Of a DNA stretch of 64,000 nt, positions 1 through 10,500 are shown piece by piece. The notes beneath the pieces were generated by a model that was not told the origin of the DNA, did not search any database, and saw only the letters and a program-made list of their open reading frames with translations. The DNA comes from Diacronema lutheri (lineage: Eukaryota > Haptophyta > Pavlovophyceae > Pavlovales > Pavlovaceae): NCBI GenBank assembly GCA_019448385.1, contig JAGTXO010000003.1, forward strand, positions 1,116,001 through 1,180,000, in the 5' to 3' direction. Position numbers and translations under genes: made by a program. The stretch's first letter is position 1; the number at the start of each line of letters is the position of its first letter.

Positions 1-2
1 CC

Positions 3-1432
3 ATCGGCGCGTGCGTCGCTCGCGCGCGGCTTGGGCTTGCACGGCTGGCGCGCGCGTGGCCCTGCGCCTCCGCTCCACTGGCCGCTGCTGCTGTCGCCTT
101 CGCGCCTGCCGCCGACGGTGTTTTCTGCGCCCCGCTGGGCGCTCCTGCATCCGCCTTCGCGCCTGCCGCCGACGGTGTTTTCCCCGCCGCACTAGCCGCT
201 GCTGCATCCGCCTTCGCGCCTGCCGCCGATTTTCCCGCCCCACTAGTTGCTCCTGCATTCGCCTCCGCGCCTGCCACCGACGGCGTTTTCCCCGCCCCAC
301 TAGCCGCTGCCGCTGCCGCGTCCGCGCCCGCCGCCGCGGGCGCGTCTTCCGCCCCACCAGCCATCGCCGCCGCGCCCGCCGCCAACGCGCGCACCGCCAA
401 CGTGCCCGTTGCCAACGAGGCTACCGCCACCGAACCAGCCGCCCTTGAGCTTCCCCTCCAACCCGCCAACTCGGCGCTGCTTGCGTGGGCGGGCGACGCG
501 GCTGCGCGCCGGCTGGCCGCCGCCGCCGCGAGCGCCGGCCTCCCGCAGGCAGAGGTGGAGCGCATCGCCAGCGGCGACATGCTCGCCTCAACCGTCGACG
601 CGTGCTGCGAGGTCGTGCTGCGCGTGCACGGGCAGGCCGGCGGCGGGCATGTCTGCCACGTGCCGCTCGCCGCGCAACCCGCGGTGTTTCAGGACGACGC
701 CGAGCGCGCCGCGCTGCTGCACCGCCTGCGCAGCGAGGCGACAACGCAGGCTGTCATCGGCGTGTGGAGCCCGTCGGACGAGCGCGGCGGCGCGGGCGGT
801 GACGACGGCGCGCAGCTCGCCTCCGGCCATTTCACCGCGTTGCGCCTTGTGCGCGTCGCGCGCGCGGGCGAGCATCGCTACGACGCGGTGCTCGTCGACA
901 CGCTCGCGTCGCCCTGCAGGCAGGCGCTCATGCTCGCCAAGGCGATAACTGCCACGCTGCACGCGGCGGGTCTCGACATTTCGCGCGTGCGCCGCGCGCT
1001 GCTGCTCAACGAGGCGGCGCAGCGTGGCGCGACGTGCGGCCTCGCGATAGTGGGCGCGCTCAACGACGCGCTCGCCGCGGCGGGCTGCTCGTCCGCGCCG
1101 CGCACGTTCAGCGTGGCGGACATGTACGCTGTCGGCGAGCGCCTCCGCGTCGCGCTGACCGGCGCGGCCAGCGATCGTGCGCCGGGCGGCGTCTGCGCGG
1201 TCACGAGCGCGGTGCGTGGCGGGGGCAGCCCCGATCGCGCCGAAACGCCGCCGCAGACGCGCGGCGCCAAGGCCGCCGCTGGCGTCACCGCCGCCGCCAC
1301 CGCCGCCGCCACGCCGCCGCCGCCCGCGCTGGGCGCCGCCGCCGCCGCCACCGCCGCCGCCGCCGCTGCTGCCGCCGCCGTGGCCGCGCCGCCACCGCCG
1401 CCACCGCCGCCGCCGGCCGGCGACGCGGGCGA

Positions 1433-1505
<73 letters not shown>

Positions 1506-4500
1506 GCCGCGCGCACGTTCTTGAAGCTCGCGCCCAGGGCGCGCGCGGCCGCCTCGGCGCGTGAGGCGTTGCGCGCCGCGTGTGCGCGCGCGGACGCGGC
1601 GGCGTCGTCACACGCGTCGGCGCCGCACGCGCCCGCCGGTGCGCGCCGCCGGCGGCGCGCGGGCGCAGGCGAGCTGGCGCTCGCGGCTGCGCGCGCGCTC
1701 GCCTCGACGGAGCACGGCGATTTGACGGACGACGCGCTCGAGGCCGCCGTCGAGCAGGAGCTGGGCGACGAGCGCGGCCAACTGCTGCTGTGCACGCGGG
1801 GCGCAGCGGCGCAAAGGCCCGCGCTTTGCCGGCTCCTGAAGCACGCGTGCGCGTCGGCGCGCGCGGCGAAGCGCGCGCAATTCACGGTGTTCGTCGTGCG
1901 CGCGGCCACGCGCGGCGAGCCGGGGGGGCGCCGCCGCGAGGCGCGTGGACTCGGTGGTCGAGCTGTCGTGCGCGCTGCACGAGAAGGCGGGCGCGCTCGG
2001 CGGCCTCCAGCGCGTCTGTGTGCGTGGCTTCGCCCTCGAGCGCCGCCGGACACTCGACGCTGGCGCCGAGGCCGGCGCGTCCGCCATCGGCCAGGACGAG
2101 CAGGTCGAGGCAGAGGCGGGCGAGGCGTGCGTCGCCGGCGTGACGATGGCCAAGCAGCTGCGTCAGTTTGCCGAGCAAGCTGCCCGCGACGACGTGCTCT
2201 TCCACGTCGCCGTGTCCGAGGCCGACGCCCACGCCCGGCTGGCGCGCGTTGCGGGTGACGATGTCGGCGCGTACAGCGTCGTGCTCGCAGTCGCCGGGCT
2301 CGTCTGGCTGGCCAAGGCCGACGAGGTTGCGCCGGCGGCCGCCCAGCCCGCCGCCGTGCCGCCCGCCGCCCCGCCTGCTGCCGCCACGTCCGCCGACGCC
2401 GAGCGCGACGCCTCGCCTTCCGACCGCCTGAGCGCGCTGACGCTCGCCGTGCGAGTCGCGCTCGCGCGCGGCGTGCTGCGCCACCTCCTCGCCGACGCGT
2501 CGCCGGGCGCGTCCGCGACCGCTGGCGGTAGTTGCGCGACGCCCGTCGAGGCGGCCACGTCCGCCGCCGCGCCGCCCGCCACGGGCGTCGTGACGAGTGG
2601 CGTTGCGGCGGGCGCTGTGGCGGCCGCACCGGCTGCTGCGGGCGGTGCGATGGCGGGTGCATCGCCCATCACGCGGCCGGCGAAGCGCGCGCGGCGCACG
2701 CTCACCGCCGCTCCAGCCGCCTCGGCCGTTGCGGCCGCTGGAGGCGCACGCGCGGGCGCACGCGGCGCGGCCGGCGCGCCTCGCGCGCGCGCCGCGCGCG
2801 CGCCGGCCGAGTACGTCTGGCTTGCCATCGCGCGCCGGATGCTGGCGGCGCGACACGCGGCGGCCGCGGGCGGCGACTTTGTCGCGTCGTGCGTCGCCGC
2901 GATGCAGGCCGAGTACGGCGACGGCTGTGCCGTCGTCGTCGGCGACGCGCCTGATGACGCCTTGGTCGAGGCTGCGGCGGCGGCGCTGCTCGAGGGCAAG
3001 CACGCGGCGGTGAGCCTCGGCTGCGTCGACCGGCCGGCGGTGCTCGTCGTGCAGCGCGCCGTGGACGCGCCCACGTCGCGCGTGCACGGGTGGTGCGCGC
3101 ACGCGGCGGGCGCCGCCGAGTTTGACGAGGGCGCCGCGCACGGCGTGTTCAACGCGATCGTCGAGCGCGCGTGGGCGCTGCGTCCGGACCCGGCTGACGG
3201 CAGCCCGCCGCCCACGCGCACGTGGGAGGTCGAGCGCATCGCTGGCGACGCGCCCGACCAGGCGGGCGTGGCCGCGCTGCGCGTGCTCTACGCGCTCGTC
3301 GCGGCGCACGGCCGCTACCGCTCGGCCGCCGCGCTCTTTGGCGCGCTCGCGCAGCTGCACGCGCCCGACGCCGCCGGCGCGCGCGCGGAGGTCGTCGCGG
3401 CGGCGTGCGCGGTGCCGCACGGCGCGCGGCCGGGCGCCGCGCCGGCGGCCGCGCGGGACGACGCGAGGGAGCGCGCATGGGAGGGCGCTCAGATCGCCGC
3501 GCTCGCCGTCGGCGCGGACGCTGCGCGCAGGCGTGTCGCGCCCGTGCGCGCGCTCGTCGACGCGCTCGGCACGCCACCGACCTCGGCGATCACGGGCGGG
3601 CCGGCGGTCCGGCTCGCGGGCGCGGGCGACGGCGGCCACGGTGCACGGTGGGTGGGCGGGCAGGCGGCGACGCCCGCCGAGCAGCTGCCGAGGGAGCTGC
3701 TGCGCGCCTACCACGAGGCGGTGCTGTGCGTCACGCCCGGCAGCCTCCAGCTCGGCCCGGCGGCGCTCGACGCGGTCACGCGGCCGCGCGAAAACGACAC
3801 GCTGGAAGGCCTCCTCGCGCGCGTCAGCTGGCAGTGCGGCGCGAGGGCGAGCACGTGCGCCATGCTCGCCACGTTTTCCGAGCAGGCGGGCACCGGCTCG
3901 CGCGTCGCGCTCAAGGCCCTCCGCACGAGCTCCGACCTGGCCGGGCTGACGGCGGCTGCGGTCGGGCAGCAGGCGCCGCAGACGCCGCCGCCGCCGCTGC
4001 TCGTGATGCTCGGCCGCTGCCCCAGCCCGCTCGTCGGCGGCGGCCTCTTCCCGCCCGACCGCGCGACGGGCGAGCCGGCGGTGCACGCGGCGACGTCCGA
4101 GCTCGCCGTCGAGCTGCTGCGCGACGCGCGCGCGCTGGCCGGCACGGACGGGCGGCTCGTCGTGCTGTGCCTCGAGGCGTCCAACCCGCTCTGGTTCTGC
4201 CCCAAGGTGCGCGAGCTCGAGCTGCCGCGGACGCGGTCGGACGGCGTGCGCGCGTCCGGCTGCACCTGCCCTGCGACGTGCAGCGATGCGCGCGGCGCGG
4301 CGGGTGGCGCTGCCCGCGGCGCATCGACGCGGCCGGCGGCGCGCGCGATCAACAAGGCGGTGCTCGACCACTTCGTCGCGCTTTTCGGCCGCGAGGGCTT
4401 CGCGACCTTTGAGTTTGCGGGCGGCGGCGAGGCGAGCTGGCTGTGCGACAGCGCGGCCGGCACGACGACCGTCGCGGCGTGCGCGTCGCTCCCGCCGCGC

Positions 4501-7500
4501 ATGGGCGATGGGCAGCTGGCCATCCGGCGGCACACGCTCGGCACGGGCGCCGACGCGCCGGCGCACGCCGTCGTCTCGCTCCGCGTCGCGCACGTGAGCC
4601 ACGCCATCCGCCGCGCGGCGGACGACGGCGGCGCGCGCGCCGAGCGGATGGCGCGCGCCGCGCGCGCGTTTTGCGATGTGGCGGCCGCGCTGCGCGTCGA
4701 CGCGATCCTGGCGGAGGTGCCCGAGGACCGCCCGACGGGCACGCCCTTCCTTGGCGGGCTGCTCGAGTTTTGGAACAAACGCCACGGGAGCTCGACGGCG
4801 CCAGCCACGCTCGCGCTCGGAGACGTGCGCGAGGTGGCCAAGCGGACGGCCGACGCAGCGGCCGGCCGAGCGGACGAGGTCCCTGCGGCTGGCCGTCCGC
4901 AGGTCGCGGCGCGCGCGTGCGCTGGCGCGATTGGCGGCGGCGCGGGCGCGGCGGGCGCCTCGGACGCTGCGCCCCGTGCACTGGCGGGCGCGTCGGGTGC
5001 GCGCACGGACGGCGGCCCTGCCGACGCACCGCGCCAGCTGGAGAGCCGCTACGGCGAGGCGAGCAAGCTCGACCTACCCCAAGATTCCACTACGGGCTGC
5101 GTCCTCGACGCTCGCGAGGCCCAGGACCGCGCGCGCGTGCCTGCTGCGCCCGACGGCACAGCGCTGCGCCGCGTGCTCGACGCCGTCGGCGCGGGCGCGC
5201 CCGCGCAGCGCAGCCCGCGCTGGCACGACGAGCGATGGGAGGAGGTCACGGGCAGCAAGGTTGGCGACGTCGTGAACGACAACGCCGGCGTCGCGCACGA
5301 GACGCTCACCGACGAGTACGTGCACCGGCGGCGGCGCGAGGTGCGGACCAAGGCGACGACCGCGGGCATCCTCGGCGAGGCCGTCGCGCTGCGCAAGCTG
5401 GCGGCCGCGTACGGCATCACCGTCGTGTGCAACCTGCCGATGGTGCGTGCGGACCCGCACGACAAGAGCGCGCCGTTCGCCTTCTCGCCGGACGGGCTCG
5501 CCATCCTCCCCGAAGACAACGAGCAGGTCCTCGTCGAGGTGAAGACGCTCACCAAGGCGGACGCCAAGGCGCACGAGGACGGGCCGCCGCAGCCGCACCG
5601 CGATCAGCTGCAGCTCGGCATGCACGTCCTCGGCGTGCGCAAAGCGCTCTACGTGCAGTACCTCAGGCACGAGGACCGGATCGTCGTGCACGTCGTGACG
5701 CGCGGCGTCGGCTGGCTTGCATTCGCGCAGCCGAGGGTGCAGGCCTTCTGGGCGCGCGTCGTCGAGCGGCGCGCGCGGCTCGAGCGCGCGCGCGCCGACC
5801 ACCCGGCTGCGAGCCGGCGGCACCGGCGGCAGCAGACGCCGGCCGGGCCGCCGCTCGTGCTCGCGCTGGACGGGCGCATCCCCGCCGCGCGCGCCGCCGC
5901 GCTGCACGCCGTCGCGCACGGCACCGCGAGCGCGGCGGCGGTGGCGGCGACGGCGGCGACGGGCGACGCGACGGCGTTGCAAGACGCGATCGCGGCGCTG
6001 CGCGCGCCCGTCGGCAATGCGGCGATCGACAGCGCAGCGCGTGCGGAGCGCGCGGCCGTCGAGCGGGCGATCGCGTACCTCGGGCAGCCGGCAGGCGACG
6101 CCGCCGCCCGCGGCACGGCCGAGGCGGCCGAGGAGGAGAGGACGGTCGACGCCGACATCTGCGCGTTGCTGCACCAGCTCGGCGCGAGCGTGGCGCACGT
6201 GCACGTCGAGGACGCGGATTGCGTCACGCGTGAGCACTGGGGCGGGGCGGTGCTCGCTGCAGCGGGCGACCCGTCGAGCGCCCCCGCCATTTCGAGCGTC
6301 ATCGTCGCGCACATCGTGCGGCTCGCCGGCTTTGGCGTCGAGCTCCCGCAGTCGATTCGCGTCGCCCCCAGCACGGCCGACTGGCACGAGGGCTGGCTCG
6401 ACGTGCAGTGCGTGCTGCTGCGCACGCGCCGGCGCGGGCGGCGCGACGACGACTTTGTGGCCGTCGTCAGGCGCGGTGGGCGCTGGTTTGCGTGCGAGCC
6501 CGGCCGCGCGCGGCGGCTGCAGTGGCGGTCGGTCCTGCGCCGCGCGCGCGGCGGCGTCGACGGGACCGGCGAGGAGGCGTTCGCGGTCGTCTACGTGCGG
6601 CGCGGCGACGCGGCCGGCGACGCGGCTGGCGACGCGCAGGCCGAACGGGCGCGCGGCGGGCGCGCGCGCAGGCGCACGCGCGGCGGCACGCGCAAGCGCA
6701 AGCGCGGCGCCTCCGCCGGGCTCGAGGCGGCCGCGCCCGCCGGCGCGCCGGCGGGCGCTGCTCACCGCCCGCCCGCCAGGCGTGCCACGGTCGCCGCGCG
6801 CACCACGCGCTCTGTGACCGACGCGCGGCACTCGGCGCCTGCCGCCACGGTTGCACCTGTCTTCGACTGGCGCGCCGGCCGCCCGCCCCCTGCCGCCGCC
6901 GCCGCCGCCAAGCGCGGCCAGGCGCTCGAGCCGGGGCAGTTCGCGCGGCCGCGTGGGCGCGCGCCATGGGGCAAGGTCTGGGACAGAGTCTCGGGTGCGT
7001 GGGCGGACAAGCCGACTGGTGCTGCCGTCGCCGCCGCGCCGCCGCCGCTGCCGCCCGCCGCCGCGCCGCCGCCCGCCGCCGCGCCGCCGCCCACCGCCGC
7101 GCCGCCGCCCGCCGCCGCGCCGCCGCCCGCCGTCGCGCCGCCGCCCGCCGCCGCGCCGCCGCCGCCGCCGCCACCGGCGGCGCTCGGCCGCCGGCAGCAC
7201 GTCGGCGCGGGCGGCAGCGCGGCGGGCCGGCGGCTCGCGGCCATCGCACGGCGGCAGCGCGGCGTGCGCGCGCCGCCGCCCGCCGCGCGCTTCCTCGCCA
7301 CGCTGCCGCCACCGCCACGCGACGGCCTCGCGCGCACGAGCAAGCAGGCGCGCGCGAGGCGCAACGCGGACGGACGGCCGGCGCACGCGCGCGCGGCCAA
7401 CGCGCGCGCCTTCTACCGCGGCGTGGAGCTCGGCGTGCACGCGACGCGCGCCATCGTCGACGCGCGCCACGCCGACCTGCCGCAGGCCGTCTTCGTGGCG

Positions 7501-10500
7501 GAGGCGCGGGCGATCGTCGCGCGCTCCGCCGGCGGCGGCGCGCTGCTCGCGCCGGACGACGTGCGCGACCTGTGCGACGCGCAGACGGACGCCGATCGCG
7601 CTGCGATCTGGGCGTCGGTGGGCGCGCACGAGGCGACGCGCATCTTCGCGCTCGTCACGCGCAACGCGAGCTTGGCGGGCGCGGCGCTGCTCGTGCTGCA
7701 CACGCCGGCGGGCGCGCCGGCGCGCGCGCTCGGGCTCCTGGCGACGCGCTCGCGCGCGCCGTCGACGGGCGCGCCGCGCGACGCGCACAGGGCGCTGGTG
7801 CAGCGGTTGGACGTGCTGATGGACGCGATCGCCGCGGCGCGAGGCGCGTCGCCGCTCGAGCTCGAGCTCGCGCTCGCGCCCGAGCCGCAGAGCGCGTGCA
7901 ACGCGCGTGCGGCCGCGCTGCTCTGCCTGCAGGCCGTCGCGGACGCGAGCGGCCGTCCCGCCGCTGAGGACGCGCTGGCCGCGCTCGACGACGCGCGCGG
8001 CATCGACCGGCACTGCCACGCCGTCCGGCAGCAGATCGAGGCGAAGCTCGCGTGGCGGCGCGCCGACGGCGCCGTCGGCGTTGACGGCGCCGACGGCGCG
8101 CCCGCGCTCGCGCCTGCCGCCGCACCGCCGGCGTGCGCGCCGGCGCACGCTGCCGGCGAGGCGGCGGTCGACCAGGCGATCGTCACGCGGGTGCGCGACG
8201 CGCTGCGCGCGTGGGCGACGACTGGCACCGCGCCCAGCGCGGCGGTGCTCGACGACGCCTGCGCCGCGTACACGGCCCGCGCACGCGCGCGCAAGGACGC
8301 GCGCACGGCGCTGGGCCCGACGCGCGCGGCCGAGCTGCTCGCCGCGGCCGCGCGCGGCGGAGCCGACGGGGCGGATGCCGCGCGCGCGCTGCTCGGCGGC
8401 ACGCCGCGCCTGCTCGTCGTGCTCCTCTGCGTGCCCGTCGCCGCGCCGTCCGGCGAGCCGCCGCGCCCGGTCGGGCTGCTCGTCGCCGACCGGCCGACGG
8501 ACGACTCGCGCCCGGCCGCGCTCGTGCGCTACGACTTTGCACCGCTCGACGCGGACGTGGCCGTCGCGGTCGGCGCGCATGCCGTCGCGCTGGCCAGTGC
8601 GATCTGGCCGCTGCTCGCGGCCGAGGGGGAGCCGCGGCCATCGCCCGTCGTGCGCTCGCAGCCGCGCGGCGGCGACGATGGCGCGCGTGCGCTCGCAACG
8701 TTCGCGTGCCTCGACGCGCTGATGACCGCCAGCGTCGGCGCGCACGGCCTCGCGGGCGGCGCGGGCATGCTGCCCGCGCTGGTCGCGCGAGGCGCCGCGG
8801 CCGCCCAGCGCGAGCGGCAGCTGCGCGCGGCCGCCGAGAGGCTGGGCGGCACGGTCGCTGGGTGGCCGGACACGGGCGCGAGCGCGGCGGGCGCGAGCGT
8901 CGACGAGGAGGCGCGCACGTACGAGGTCGAGGCGGTCGTCGACGAGCGCCGCAAGGCGGGCAAGAAGGTGACGTTCCAGTTCCGGATCAGGTGGCGGGGC
9001 TACGACGAGAGCGCCGACACGTGGGAGCCTGAGGCCAACGTGAGCAGCGACCTCGTCGCCCAGTTCCGCAAGACGCGCGACGAGCAGAAGCGGCGCGCGG
9101 GCGTATCGGGCAGCGGCAGCGGCGGCGCGGGCGCGGCGTCGGCATTGGCGTCGGCGCCGCTTCGCGCGCACGGCGAGTCGGGCGCCGCGGGCAAGCGCGC
9201 CGCGGCGGGTGCCGCCGCGAGCGCGCGCGACGCCGCGGGCGCGCGCGCGCCGAGCGTTCCCCGCGCGCGCGGCGTCGAGCGCGCGCGCGTGGACGAGCCC
9301 GCTGCGCCGAGCGCGCGCGCCGCCGGCGGCGCGACGGCGCGCACGCGCGTCAGCGTGCTCCCGGGCTTCGTGGTCAAGCGCTCGACGCTCAACGCGGGGC
9401 CGCAGGCGGTGACGGCGCAGCCCGGTGCGCGGAAGGAGCTGCGGCGCATCGCGGCGGCCGTGCACAGGCTCACGACACAGGCGTACCGCGTCATCAACAA
9501 GGTGGTGCGCGACGAGGCTGCGGTGGCGAGCGCGCAGGCCGTCGGCGCGGCGTCGGGCGGCCCGTCGACCAGCGTGCACACGTCGACCACGATGGACAAG
9601 GGAACCGTCCGTGCGATCTTCTCGGCCATCGGCTGGCACAAGGACGAGAGCACGTACGGTGCAGCGCCCCGAGGCAAGCCCGCCGAGCAAGCCGCCGCGC
9701 AGACCAAGGCGGCGACGGCGCGCGCCGTCGGCGAGATGGCCGAGGGCGTCCAGCCCGTCTGCGCGGTGGGCCTCACGGAGATCCTCGAGGCGGAGGCGAC
9801 GCAGGTGTCCACCGCGTGCCTGATGCATCCATCGCGCGTCGTGAACGGGCTGCTCCGCGACGTCGTCCGCGCGGCAGTCGAGCGCGACGAGGCGCTCGTC
9901 GCGCTGCCCGAGATGCAGCGAAACGCGCGCGTGCGCGAGCTGTGCGAGCGGCTGCTGCGCGGCGACGTGGAGGGCGCGCGCGTCGGCTGCCCCGCCGCGC
10001 TCGACCGCCACCTGCCCGACATGGTCCTCCACAAGATCGACTACAAGTGCACGCCCACGAAAAGGTGGAACTACGACCGGCACACGACGCGCTACTTCCT
10101 CGTGCAGATCCGCACCCTGCAGCACGTGGCCGAGGGGCAGGCGCTGCTCTGCCGGCTCGCGCACATCCACACGCAGCTGACCGGACGGCCGCCGCGGTAC
10201 AATGTGGCGCCGCTGCGCACGCACAATGTGCGCGCGAGGCGTGGCTGCCGCTGCCGCCGCCGAGCGCCCAAGCGCGCGCGCCGCCGCCGTGCGCGCCGCC
10301 CCGCGGCCAGGTTGGTCACGCGCCCGCGCGCTCGCGCGCCGCGCGCTGCGCGCAGGTGCCGCGCAACGTGCGCCTCGCCGCGAGCGCCATCTGGGTGACG
10401 CTTTCGGATGACGAGCGCAAGGAGCTGCGCGCGCGGCTCAAGGCGCTGGACCTGCGCGACCACGATGGCGAGCCGATCAAGTGGACAGGCACAAACGGCA

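Noticed and set aside
878-4785. Long minus-strand ORFs opposite the giant gene (594 and 967 residues)
   Set aside because: They are Arg/Ala-rich shadows created by the GC-rich codons of the + strand gene; no domains, and the + frame has clear domains.
7036-7176. CRISPR-like array in the 18-bp repeats
   Set aside because: Units are contiguous, in frame and code PPPAAA; no spacers, so a coding minisatellite.
5074-10224. 1,716-residue minus-strand ORF
   Set aside because: Mirror frame of the YqaJ-chromodomain-Fanzor coding region; composition is almost only Arg, Ala, Gly and Val with no recognisable motif.
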